Positions 38,342 to 46,993 of a stretch of DNA of 64,000 nucleotides are shown here, in pieces. How positions within the stretch are numbered: position 1 is the first letter of the stretch; every line of letters begins with the position of its first letter. Position numbers and translations under genes: made by a program. Source of the DNA: Putridiphycobacter roseus (lineage in GTDB: Bacteria > Bacteroidota > Bacteroidia > Flavobacteriales_D > Crocinitomicaceae); assembly GCF_003234935.1 (NCBI RefSeq), contig NZ_QKSB01000006.1:62001-126000 (forward strand). The letters are read 5' to 3'. The notes below the pieces were generated by a model, which worked only from the letters and a program-made list of their open reading frames with translations, had not been told where the DNA came from and made no database searches.

Positions 38342-38887
38342 TTAAAAATCGCGCAACAACTTATCTTCACTATCCGGAATATCAAAAGCATCTGCATTGG
38401 TTAAATGTCCATCTTGATCACTTACCCTGGTTAGTTTTCTACCTTGTCTAAAAACAAACTGTAAGCCATGTTCCTTTTCCCATTCACACTCGCAAGCTAA
38501 TATTAAATAAACATCCTTATCGGCTTTATGTCTTCTACTCATGAAAATTTCTGTAGGATATACAAAATTCCAAATGGATAATAAGTTTACATTTTTCATC
38601 TCCTTTGGTATCCCTTCTTCTCCAAGATACGAAGCGACCTCTTTAAAATTTGCCATGACGTGTTCCGCAATTTGAAACTTATAAGTGCTTTCTAAATTCA
38701 TAAATGATTGAATGGCTTCTTCTGCTTCTTTTAAAAACAATGCATCATTTTCCGGTATAAAATCCATAAAAGTAACCGGTAAATCCATGCCAACAAAAGG
38801 AATATTAATGGCTGCACTTCGCCACCATTCTTGAAATTTTTCATTTTGAGTTAAGGTCCCAATTGTTGGAGTATTTATTTGCTGCAT
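38342..38887 (-). CDS. Soluble protein of unknown function (DUF6985-like)
   Basis: 181 residues without signal or membrane segment. The C-terminal half has a pattern recalling DUF6985: WNFVYPTEIFMSRR (about 106-119), then a strand VYLILACECEWEKEHGLQFVF (split by eye at about 126-146) and VSDQDGHLT. Family assignment is tentative. It lies 17 nt downstream of the GT2 fusion gene, so the two probably share a transcript. Confidence 0.55.
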   Translation of the reverse strand: MQQINTPTIGTLTQNEKFQEWWRSAAINIPFVGMDLPVTFMDFIPENDALFLKEAEEAIQSFMNLESTYKFQIAEHVMANFKEVASYLGEEGIPKEMKNVNLLSIWNFVYPTEIFMSRRHKADKDVYLILACECEWEKEHGLQFVFRQGRKLTRVSDQDGHLTNADAFDIPDSEDKLLRDF

Positions 38888-38904
38888 AGTTTAATCAAAT
38901 TGAA

Positions 38905-40854
38905 TTAACGGTCTAAAGATTTTAAATTTTTAAATAATATTTTTAAATCCATCCCCATAGAATGGTTTTTTGCGTAAATTAAATTAAGCCGTGAAATGGC
39001 GTTATTGTCTAACTTTTCCTTTGAAAATAAATCGGTTGAATTAAGCACGCCATGTTTTATTTTGGGCAACTTAAGATTGGTAGAATGGTTTATTTTGGCA
39101 TACCCAACCAAAGACAATCCCCCAGTAAATATTTTTAAAGCATTACTCATAAACTGTCGTTTATTTTTATAAAACCAAACTGTAAAAGGCATGGTTAAGA
39201 GTAAAAGTCCCCCTATAAACAAATCCAACATTCTTTTATTTCTTCTATTGGATGCTTTATTAATTTGATTGATATCCATGACATACAAGTCTCCTTGGGT
39301 GTCAATAGAATTACTACCAATGATAAAAGAAGAAGAAGGTTGCGAAATTTTAAATTCAATTTCCTTATCATCTAAAGCCATCATTTGTGTAATGGTTTGC
39401 TCGGCTGAAACATTTTTAGCACAAAAAATAATCTCATTCACCCCATGAATATCTATCACTTGGTCTAATTGATTATAGCTACCAGAAAATTGCTCTGGTA
39501 TATTTTCATTGGCATGAGAAACAAAAAAAACTTGCTCAATATTTGCATTTGCATTGACCACTATATTTTTCACCCTTTCCACTTCAAGCGCATCACCAAC
39601 AATGACTATTTTTTTATCTTTTTTACTCCCAATACCAAAGGAATTAGGTAGCAGGTAGCTAAACAACAGTCTAGACAGGAAGTAATATAAAATGACAAAA
39701 ACACCTCCAAATAAAATAATTAATCGAGAAAACTGATAATCCTTTGAAAGTAAAGCATAAATCATCAAAATAATTCCAGTTCCGACTAATCCGCCAAGGA
39801 CATTCTTAAGTATTTTACTCGGCTTGTCATATCCTCCAGCAAACACTTGCGTCAATAACCAAATCAACCCATAGCTACTTAAGCCTACCTTTAAAATACT
39901 TTTAGGAATTTCAATACCCTGGGCATTTTGATAGTAATTGGCAATAATAAAAAGACCGATTAAAATAATACCATAATCAAAAATTGGCAAAGCAATTTTT
40001 TTAATAAATCTTGCAGCCAACGCCATAGACGCTCTAAAATAAATGGCGAGATTAATGAGTATTGAAAAAGTTTTAGCATTTTTTTGCGAAAAATGTTTTT
40101 TTGCAAAAATCACCATGGCATTATAAAACACAAAAACATAATTAACACTGCTCTTTTTTGTGCTTTCTCCTTTGTAATGTATAATGCGGGTATGTGGGTA
40201 ATAGTAATTTTTATAGCCTCCTAAAATAATCCTATAGCTCAAGTCGATATCTTCTCCATACATAAAAAATGCTTCATCCAACAGACCTATCTTATCTAGC
40301 ACCTTTTTTCTCATGAGCATAAAGGCTCCTGAAAGTACTTCAATTTCATGCACTTCTTCTTTATCTAAATAGCTTAAGTGATATTTTCCAAATTTTTTAG
40401 AATTGGGAAATAATTTGGATAACCCGAATATTTTATAAAATGCAACGGTAGGCGTAGGTAATCCCCTTTTTGACTCTGGTAAAAACACCCCTTTTCCATC
40501 TACCATTTTACACCCTAATCCACCAGCTTCTGGATGTGCATCCATAAAAGCAATCACTTGTTTAAAAGTGTCTTCTTCCACTAGAGTATCCGGATTTAAT
40601 AACAATACATACTCCCCTTTGGCTAATTTCATAGCCTGGTTATTGGCTACTGAAAAACCAGTATTTTCTTTATTTGCAATTAAATGGACTTGGGGAAATT
40701 TTTCTTCCACCATTTTAACAGAACCGTCTATAGAATTATTATCTACAACATACACTTCTCCTGCTATAGATTCTAGTGCTTTAAAAGTTGAATTTAAGCA
40801 TTGTTCTAGAAAATACGCTACATTATAATTTACTATGACTACGGTTAACTTCAA
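38905..40854 (-). CDS. GT2 glycosyltransferase fused to a degenerate phosphoglycosyltransferase-like region
   Basis: 649 residues. Residues about 1-230 form a WbbL-type GT2 domain (VVIVNYNV, VVDNNSIDGS, NPDT, and the acidic MYGEDIDLSYRI). Then come five hydrophobic segments (about 265-410), a Rossmann-like stretch KKIVIVGDALEVERV (about 417), and a C-terminal part (about 540-649) that resembles the WcaJ/PglC polyprenyl-phosphate sugar transferase: KRMLDLFIGGLLLL, SLVGYAKIN where active enzymes have SLVGPRP, and a final YAKNHSMGMDLKILFKNL. The PRP and Asp-Glu catalytic elements are missing, so the second half is probably inactive. Likely makes a surface glycan. Confidence 0.8.
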   Translation of the reverse strand: MKLTVVIVNYNVAYFLEQCLNSTFKALESIAGEVYVVDNNSIDGSVKMVEEKFPQVHLIANKENTGFSVANNQAMKLAKGEYVLLLNPDTLVEEDTFKQVIAFMDAHPEAGGLGCKMVDGKGVFLPESKRGLPTPTVAFYKIFGLSKLFPNSKKFGKYHLSYLDKEEVHEIEVLSGAFMLMRKKVLDKIGLLDEAFFMYGEDIDLSYRIILGGYKNYYYPHTRIIHYKGESTKKSSVNYVFVFYNAMVIFAKKHFSQKNAKTFSILINLAIYFRASMALAARFIKKIALPIFDYGIILIGLFIIANYYQNAQGIEIPKSILKVGLSSYGLIWLLTQVFAGGYDKPSKILKNVLGGLVGTGIILMIYALLSKDYQFSRLIILFGGVFVILYYFLSRLLFSYLLPNSFGIGSKKDKKIVIVGDALEVERVKNIVVNANANIEQVFFVSHANENIPEQFSGSYNQLDQVIDIHGVNEIIFCAKNVSAEQTITQMMALDDKEIEFKISQPSSSFIIGSNSIDTQGDLYVMDINQINKASNRRNKRMLDLFIGGLLLLTMPFTVWFYKNKRQFMSNALKIFTGGLSLVGYAKINHSTNLKLPKIKHGVLNSTDLFSKEKLDNNAISRLNLIYAKNHSMGMDLKILFKNLKSLDR

Positions 40855-40937
40855 TTAGTATGGGTGTATATAGACAAAGATGATAAATTAATTTAATTCA
40901 GGTAGTGAATCCAGGAAAAACTAAAACAATTAGACAC

Positions 40938-40972
40938 AAAAAAGCCCTGACATTTATCGCCAGGGCTTTTTA
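40938..40972 (-). terminator. Terminator of secA
   Basis: Stem aaagccctg / cagggcttt (40941-40969) with an 11-nt loop, followed by an A/T run on both sides; it is 8 nt beyond the secA stop on the minus strand. Confidence 0.8.
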
Positions 40973-40979
40973 AAATTTA

Positions 40980-43900
40980 TTATTTAACAATCATCCAAAC
41001 CCTAGATTTTAACAAAGGTTCTGCTTGTTTAAATTTCACTTCTTTTTCTTCTCCTGTTTGCATATGACGGATTAGAATTTTTTCGTTTCTACCTATTTTA
41101 GGTTGTACTACTACTGGCTTTTGTTTAGGCGCTTGATTTGGATTCCCTGCATTATTGGCAGCTTCCTCATATCCTTCACTTCCTGCAAATTCAGGTGTTG
41201 GTGTAGTAGACACTTGTCCTTCATCAAAAGCATGACCAACTTCTTCAAAATCTACGACTTCAGTTTGTTTTGGGTCTTGTTCTCCATCTTTAGGTAAATC
41301 ACCACGTACTAAAAACGAGATAACTTCTTTACTCATTTTACCTAGCATACCGCTAAATAAATCAAAAGCTTCTTTTTTATAAATTACCAATGGATCTTTT
41401 TGCTCAATAGAGGCATGTTGCACAGAAGTTCTTAAATCATCCATTTTTCTTAAATGATCCTTCCATTCATTGTCAATAAAGCCAAGTGTAATCATCTTTT
41501 CAATTTGACGTTTTACCACTCTACCTTCTGTTTTCACCCCTTCTTCTAAAGGAACAATTACATTCATTAATTTGTCTCCATCAGAAATTGGAAAAGCCAT
41601 ATTCTTATAACGTTCTCCTTCATTTTTGAATACTTGCTCTAAAACCGGTTTCGCTTTTTTGATAATGTTTTCTGATTTTTCATTGTAAGCTGTAACCGCT
41701 TTTTCATAAATTAAGTCGATTAATTTACTTGGGTTAGTACTTGAAAATTCATCTTTCGACACTGGTGCATCAATTCTTAAATATCTTGCCAATTCAAATT
41801 CAAAATTGGTATAGTCTTTTTTAGGATAATTGTCATTTACAATGTCTTCAATTACATCATAAAACATGTTAGAAACATCTAATCCAATTCTATCTCCTAG
41901 TAAGGCATTTTTACGTTTTCTGTAAATAGCATTTCTTTGGGCATTCATTACATCATCATACTCTAACAAGTTTTTACGAATACCAAAGTTGTTTTCTTCT
42001 ACCTTTTTCTGTGCTCTTTCAATAGACTTTGAAATCATTCCATGTTGAATAACTTCTCCTTCTTTGTAGCCCATTCTGTCCATCACTTTCGCAATTCTTT
42101 CCGAACCAAACTTACGCATTAAACTGTCCTCTAAAGAAACAAAGAATTGAGAAGAACCTGGATCACCTTGACGACCAGAACGACCTCTTAACTGTCTATC
42201 TACCCTTCTAGAATCATGTCTTTCTGTACCAATAATAGCTAAACCACCAGCAGCTTTTACGGTTTCACTCAGCTTAATATCTGTACCCCTACCGGCCATA
42301 TTTGTTGCAATGGTTACTTTTCCAGCATTACCTGCTTCGGCAACAATTTCAGCTTCTTGTTGGTGGTATTTCGCGTTCAATACACTATGCGGTATTTTAC
42401 GCATTTTCAACATTCTACTTAATAACTCAGAAAATTCAACCGTGGTAGTTCCCACTAACACAGGTCGACCTTCTTTCACTATTTTATCAATTTCTTCAAT
42501 TACCGCATTAAACTTTTCACGGGTTGTTTTAAAGACCATATCGTCCTGATCTTTTCTTGCGATTGGTCTATTGGTTGGAATAATTACCACGTCCAATTTA
42601 TAAATATCCCACAACTCTTGTGCTTCTGTTTCTGCTGTACCTGTCATCCCAGATAACTTATGGTACATTCTAAAGAAATTTTGTAAAGTTACGGTTGCAT
42701 AAGTTTGCGTAGCCGCTTCAATTTTCACATTTTCTTTTGCCTCTAAAGCTTGGTGTAAGCCATCAGAAAATCGACGACCTTCCATCATACGACCAGTAGA
42801 CTCATCTACAATCATTACCTTACCGTTCATCACCACATACTCATCTCCTTTTGCAAATAATGTATAGGCTTTTAACAATTGATTGATCGCGTGAATTCTT
42901 TCTGATTTTATCGTAAAATCCTTGATTAAAGATTCTTTTTTAGCTACTTCTTTGTCTTTTGCTAAACTTTCTTTTTCAATTAAGTCTAATTCAATAGACA
43001 AATCTGGTAAAACATAATAATTTGAATCCTCTCCTTTAGCTAACAAATCATACCCTTTATCTGTTAATTCAATAGAGTTTTGTTTTTCACTAATCGTGAA
43101 ATATAATTCTTTATCAATTTTAGGCATTTCCTTTTCCCTGTCTTGCAAGTAAAAGTTTTCTGTTTTTTGAAGCTGTGCTCTCACACCTGGTTCACTTAAA
43201 TACTTAATTAAGGCCGTATTTTTTGGTAAACCTCTATAACTTCTCAATAAGGCTATTCCACCTTCTTCAATTTCTTCTTTTGTTGCAGAACCATCTTCGA
43301 TTCCTTTTAACTTTTGCTTCGCTTCAATTAATAATTCATTAACCAATTTTCGTTGCACACTTACAATATCTTCTACTTTCGGTTTTAAACCTTGGTATTC
43401 TTGTTGGTCTCCACCAGCTGTTGGTCCAGAAATAATCAATGGGGTTCTCGCATCATCAATCAAAACAGAATCCACCTCATCTACAATAGCAAAATGGTGT
43501 TTTAATTGTACTAATGCATCTGGATCAGAAGACATATTATCTCTCAAATAATCAAAACCAAATTCGTTATTTGTCCCAAAAGTAACATCTGCCTTATACG
43601 CTGCTTTTCTTTCTGGTGAATTTGGCTGATGTTTATCAATACAATCTACTGTCATGCCATGGAACTCATATAAAGGTCCCATCCATTCAGAATCTCTTTT
43701 TGCCAAATAGTCGTTTACTGTAATTAAGTGCACACCTTTTTCAGCCAAAGCATTTAAGTACACAGGTAAAGTTGCCACCAAAGTTTTTCCTTCACCAGTT
43801 TGCATCTCAGCAACATTTCCTTTATGTAAAACGGCACCACCATATAATTGTACATCATAGTGAACCATGTTCCAAGTAACAGGAGTTCCTGCTGCGTCCC

Positions 43901-44375
43901 ACGACATGTTCCAAATTGCTTTGTCCCCTTTTATGGCAATATTACCTTTCTTTTCTGCTAATTTTTTATCGTAATCTAAAGCAGTTACTTCTATCTGATC
44001 GTTTTCAGCAAACCTTTTAGCTGTTTCTTTAACTACCGCAAAAGCTTCTGGTAATAATTCTTCTAAAATCTCTTCAATTTTTTCATCCACCACTTTTTTC
44101 AGCTTATCCACTTCATTGAAGATTTTATCTTTCGCATGAAAATCCATGTCTGGATTATCTAACACTTGCTGATTCAATTGGGTAATTTCATCTTCGGTAG
44201 GCTTCAAATAAGTTTTTATTCTAGCTTTGAATTCTACCGTTTTTTCTCTTAAGGCGTCATTACTAAGGGAGGAAAGTTTTGCAAATTCTGCATTTACTTT
44301 ATCTATATAAGGTCGGAAAATTTTTTCGTCTTTTTTCTCTTTACTACCTAAGAGCTTTTTGAAAATATCGAGCAT
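40980..44375 (-). CDS. secA: Preprotein translocase ATPase SecA
   Basis: Motor of Sec-dependent export; 1131 residues, the enlarged size typical of Bacteroidota. Motifs: MQTGEGKTLVA Walker A (about 187-197), ITVNDYLAKRDSEWM, DEVDSVLIDDARTPLIISG (about 303-321), STGRMMEGRRFSDGLHQ, NMAGRGTDIKL and IGTERHDSRRVDRQLRGRSGRQGD split across the second RecA domain. Relative to E. coli there are insertions after DARTPLI (about 325-500). The C-terminus is not the Cys-rich zinc domain; it ends in a basic beta-like segment (IGRNEKILIRHMQTGEEKEV). Upstream and downstream signals are given separately. Confidence 0.97.
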   Translation of the reverse strand: MLDIFKKLLGSKEKKDEKIFRPYIDKVNAEFAKLSSLSNDALREKTVEFKARIKTYLKPTEDEITQLNQQVLDNPDMDFHAKDKIFNEVDKLKKVVDEKIEEILEELLPEAFAVVKETAKRFAENDQIEVTALDYDKKLAEKKGNIAIKGDKAIWNMSWDAAGTPVTWNMVHYDVQLYGGAVLHKGNVAEMQTGEGKTLVATLPVYLNALAEKGVHLITVNDYLAKRDSEWMGPLYEFHGMTVDCIDKHQPNSPERKAAYKADVTFGTNNEFGFDYLRDNMSSDPDALVQLKHHFAIVDEVDSVLIDDARTPLIISGPTAGGDQQEYQGLKPKVEDIVSVQRKLVNELLIEAKQKLKGIEDGSATKEEIEEGGIALLRSYRGLPKNTALIKYLSEPGVRAQLQKTENFYLQDREKEMPKIDKELYFTISEKQNSIELTDKGYDLLAKGEDSNYYVLPDLSIELDLIEKESLAKDKEVAKKESLIKDFTIKSERIHAINQLLKAYTLFAKGDEYVVMNGKVMIVDESTGRMMEGRRFSDGLHQALEAKENVKIEAATQTYATVTLQNFFRMYHKLSGMTGTAETEAQELWDIYKLDVVIIPTNRPIARKDQDDMVFKTTREKFNAVIEEIDKIVKEGRPVLVGTTTVEFSELLSRMLKMRKIPHSVLNAKYHQQEAEIVAEAGNAGKVTIATNMAGRGTDIKLSETVKAAGGLAIIGTERHDSRRVDRQLRGRSGRQGDPGSSQFFVSLEDSLMRKFGSERIAKVMDRMGYKEGEVIQHGMISKSIERAQKKVEENNFGIRKNLLEYDDVMNAQRNAIYRKRKNALLGDRIGLDVSNMFYDVIEDIVNDNYPKKDYTNFEFELARYLRIDAPVSKDEFSSTNPSKLIDLIYEKAVTAYNEKSENIIKKAKPVLEQVFKNEGERYKNMAFPISDGDKLMNVIVPLEEGVKTEGRVVKRQIEKMITLGFIDNEWKDHLRKMDDLRTSVQHASIEQKDPLVIYKKEAFDLFSGMLGKMSKEVISFLVRGDLPKDGEQDPKQTEVVDFEEVGHAFDEGQVSTTPTPEFAGSEGYEEAANNAGNPNQAPKQKPVVVQPKIGRNEKILIRHMQTGEEKEVKFKQAEPLLKSRVWMIVK

Positions 44376-44411
44376 TGTTAGTTATTTATTTTGAATCGTT
44401 AAAATTAATCA

Positions 44412-44427
44412 GTTATATTAATATAAC
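44412..44427. promoter_or_regulatory. 16-bp perfect palindrome upstream of secA
   Basis: GTTATATT followed by its reverse complement AATATAAC, 37 nt before the secA ATG. Its position suits an operator or a transcription-start hairpin, but an AT-rich palindrome can occur by chance. Confidence 0.35.
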
Positions 44428-44594
44428 AAGATTTTAGTGAATCAAATGATAGCGATTTTCATTCCAAACTCATTTTAGTGACAAGTTGGCATAAATAAGC
44501 GAAAAAACAAGCTGCTGCTTCTCCCCTTTTTGTCAATTTACGGAACGTTGATATTCTGTTAATACTTTTGTCATTTAAATTAAATTTGGATTGG

Positions 44595-44602
44595 TATCTT
44601 TG
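44595..44602 (+). promoter_or_regulatory. -7 element (TATCTTTG) of the aldolase gene
   Basis: Exact TAnnTTTG match 22 nt upstream of the ATG at 44625. The nearest upstream TTG (44568-44570) is 24 nt away, slightly beyond the normal spacing; that TTG is also the first codon of a longer frame, which is therefore rejected as the start. Confidence 0.5.
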
Positions 44603-44624
44603 CCAAGAAATTAAACAGAAAAAT

Positions 44625-45281
44625 ATGAAATTTTTTATTGATACTGCAAACTTAGCCGAAATTAAAGAGGCAAACGACTTAGGTGTTTTAGACGGTGTAA
44701 CGACTAACCCATCACTAATGGCTAAAGAAGGCATTACTGGACGTGAAAACATTTTAAAGCACTATGTTGACATTTGCAATATTGTAGACGGCCCTGTTAG
44801 TGCCGAGGTAATTTCAACCAATTTTGAAGGAATGGTTGAAGAAGGAGAGCATTTAGCAAGTCTACACCCAAACATTGTGGTTAAAATACCCATGATCAAA
44901 GATGGTATCAAGGCAATCAAATATTTTTCTAACAAGGGAATTAAAACCAACTGTACCTTGGTATTTTCAGCTGGACAAGCAATTTTAGCTGCAAAAGCAG
45001 GTGCAACATACCTATCTCCTTTTATTGGTCGTTTAGATGATATCTCGACTAATGGATTAGACTTGATTGCTCAAATTAGAGACATTTATGATAATTACTT
45101 ATACGATACACAAATTTTAGCAGCTTCTGTTCGTCACACCATGCATATTATTAATTGTGCTGAAATTGGCGCAGATGTGATGACTGGACCGTTAAACGTG
45201 ATTATGGGATTATTAAAACACCCTTTAACAGATAGTGGATTAGAAAAATTTTTAGCTGACTTTGCAAAAGGAAACGCTTAA
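44625..45281 (+). CDS. fsa: Fructose-6-phosphate aldolase / transaldolase-like enzyme
   Basis: 218-residue TalC/FSA-type class I aldolase. It opens with [11 protein letters not shown] and [13 protein letters not shown], has VVKIPM with the Schiff-base Lys (about 86), and [12 protein letters not shown] near the end. FSA cleaves fructose-6-phosphate to dihydroxyacetone and glyceraldehyde-3-phosphate; many of these short proteins instead act as transaldolases, and sequence alone does not decide. A start at 45 kb with its own -7 element and a terminator downstream suggests a single-gene unit. Confidence 0.9.
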   Translation: MKFFIDTANLAEIKEANDLGVLDGVTTNPSLMAKEGITGRENILKHYVDICNIVDGPVSAEVISTNFEGMVEEGEHLASLHPNIVVKIPMIKDGIKAIKYFSNKGIKTNCTLVFSAGQAILAAKAGATYLSPFIGRLDDISTNGLDLIAQIRDIYDNYLYDTQILAASVRHTMHIINCAEIGADVMTGPLNVIMGLLKHPLTDSGLEKFLADFAKGNA

Positions 45282-45310
45282 GTAAAATACTTATATATTT
45301 TTTTATAATA

Positions 45311-45351
45311 ACAAACTCTTGGATTCCTATTCAAGAGTTTGTTTTATTTTT
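45311..45351 (+). terminator. Terminator of the aldolase gene
   Basis: Stem acaaactcttg / caagagtttgt (45311-45342) with a 10-nt loop followed by TTTATTTTT; starts 29 nt after the stop codon. Confidence 0.8.
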
Positions 45352-45370
45352 AGCAGATTCTAATCTGCTA
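45351..45370. repeat. Perfect inverted repeat ahead of the aminotransferase gene
   Basis: TAGCAGATT-CT-AATCTGCTA, two 9-bp arms separated by 2 bases, immediately after the aldolase terminator and 42 nt before the next ATG. A TATCTTTA sequence close to the -7 consensus follows. It may be an operator or a second hairpin. Confidence 0.5.
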
Positions 45371-45412
45371 ACAAGTTAATAATTCCTATCTTTAGTTTTT
45401 ATATCATACAAT

Positions 45413-46918
45413 ATGCTTGAAGAATATTTTGCAAAGTTTCGATCACAAATAATTGGTATTGATCAAACTATAGAAACACCTTACGGAATTAAGAAAATCG
45501 TATATGCAGATTGGACTGCTAGTGGAAGAACTTATCGACCTATTGAAGAAAAAATTCAAAAAGAAATCTTACCCTTAGTTGCCAATACGCATACTGAAAC
45601 GACAGCAACTGGAAAAGCCATGACAAATGCATATCGCATTGCACGACAAATCATTAAAGACCATGTACATGCTACCGATCAAGACGCACTTGTTTTTGCA
45701 GGCACAGGAATGACTGGTGCTGTGAACAAATTTCAGCGTATTTTAGGTTTGAAATATCCTGAAAACCCAAATCAATTCATGAAAGGTTGTACAGACTTGG
45801 AAATAGATGACCCAAATCTACCAATCGTATTTGTCACCCATATGGAGCACCACTCTAACCACACTTCATGGTTAGAAACAAAAGCAATTGTAGAAGTGAT
45901 TAGTCAAGATGAAAACGGCAATGTAGACTTGGAAGATTTAAAAGAAAGACTAAAGACACATGCTTTCAGAAAAACTAAGATTGCCTCGGTAATAGCCTGC
46001 AGTAATGTTTCTGGAGCCAAAAATAACTATTATCAAATTGCAGAAATAATGCATTTAAACCAAGGTTTGTGCTTTGTCGATTTTGCTTGTAGCGGACCTT
46101 ATGAAGCAATAGACATGCATCCTGCAAACCCGCTTCAAAAATTAGATGCCATATTTTTGTCTCCTCATAAGTTTTTAGGTGGTCCAGGAACTACTGGTAT
46201 TGTAATTTTCTGTAAGTCATTATATAATAACAAAATCCCTGATCATCCAGGTGGTGGAACAGTTACCTACACAAACCCTTGGGGAGAGCGACATTACATC
46301 CATGACATTGAGACCCGAGAAGATGGTGGTACACCAGGGTTTATTCAAGCCATAAAAACAGCCATGGCAATCCGTTTGAAAGAAGAAATGGGAACCGATA
46401 AAATACTGGCACGAGAACATGAAATAATTGATTTAATCTATGCTGGATTCAATAAAATTCCTCAAATCAAACTTTTGGATAGTAATCAAAAAGTAAGACT
46501 AGGTGTTTTTTCTTTTACAGTAACAGCTATCCATTACAATTTAATGGTACGACTTTTAAATGACCGATTTGGTATCCAGACCAGAGGAGGTTGTGCATGT
46601 GCCGGGACTTATGGTCACAATTTATTGGCTATTGATTCGATTCGCTCTCAAAAAATATTCGAAGAGATAAGCAATGGAAACAACACCGATAAACCAGGAT
46701 GGATCAGACTATCTATTCACCCTACTACATCCAATGAAGAAGTTTCTTTTATGATCCATGCCCTAGCGGATATTATTAATAACATTGAAACCTATAAAAA
46801 GGATTACCAATACGATAATAGCAGTAATGATTTTGAATATATAGGAGAAAACAACTTCCAAGAAATTGAACCTGTAAATTGGTTTGACTGTGTAAAACCA
46901 GTATTAAGTAAAGTTTAG
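45413..46918 (+). CDS. Class V aminotransferase / cysteine-desulfurase-like enzyme
   Basis: 501-residue PLP-dependent enzyme. Conserved features: YADWTASGRTYRPIE (about 31-45), a HMEHHSNHTSW segment (about 143-153) containing the His stacking over PLP, ASVIACSNVSGAKN, DFACSGPYEAIDM, and the PLP Lys in LSPHKFLGGPGTTG (Lys about 253). Near the end TRGGCACAGTYGHNLL contains the Cys pair in the position of the desulfurase active-site loop. No isc or suf genes are adjacent, so a sulfur-donor role is uncertain; it could be another class V lyase. Longer than IscS by roughly 100 residues. Confidence 0.8.
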   Translation: MLEEYFAKFRSQIIGIDQTIETPYGIKKIVYADWTASGRTYRPIEEKIQKEILPLVANTHTETTATGKAMTNAYRIARQIIKDHVHATDQDALVFAGTGMTGAVNKFQRILGLKYPENPNQFMKGCTDLEIDDPNLPIVFVTHMEHHSNHTSWLETKAIVEVISQDENGNVDLEDLKERLKTHAFRKTKIASVIACSNVSGAKNNYYQIAEIMHLNQGLCFVDFACSGPYEAIDMHPANPLQKLDAIFLSPHKFLGGPGTTGIVIFCKSLYNNKIPDHPGGGTVTYTNPWGERHYIHDIETREDGGTPGFIQAIKTAMAIRLKEEMGTDKILAREHEIIDLIYAGFNKIPQIKLLDSNQKVRLGVFSFTVTAIHYNLMVRLLNDRFGIQTRGGCACAGTYGHNLLAIDSIRSQKIFEEISNGNNTDKPGWIRLSIHPTTSNEEVSFMIHALADIINNIETYKKDYQYDNSSNDFEYIGENNFQEIEPVNWFDCVKPVLSKV

Positions 46919-46993
46919 TTAAAAAAAATTAATTTTCTTGTCACCTTTCATTTCTATATTTCGTTATATTGCAAACCGAATTAAACAACAATT

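Larger units (their letters stand above)
44376..44624. other. Divergent intergenic region between secA and the aldolase gene
   Basis: 249 AT-rich bases. Carries a 16-bp perfect palindrome (44412-44427) near secA and a -7 element (44595-44602) for the aldolase gene. A short minus-strand frame across this region overlaps the aldolase gene and is not credible as a gene. Confidence 0.4.

Noticed and set aside
44459..44752. Minus-strand frame of 97 codons overlapping the aldolase gene
   Set aside because: It covers the aldolase promoter and start on the opposite strand with no family features.
46936..46975. Promoter-like TTG and TATATTTC text upstream of the T9SS cargo gene
   Set aside because: Spacing is about 14 nt and the -7 element has a mismatch, so it does not meet the standard used for other promoters.
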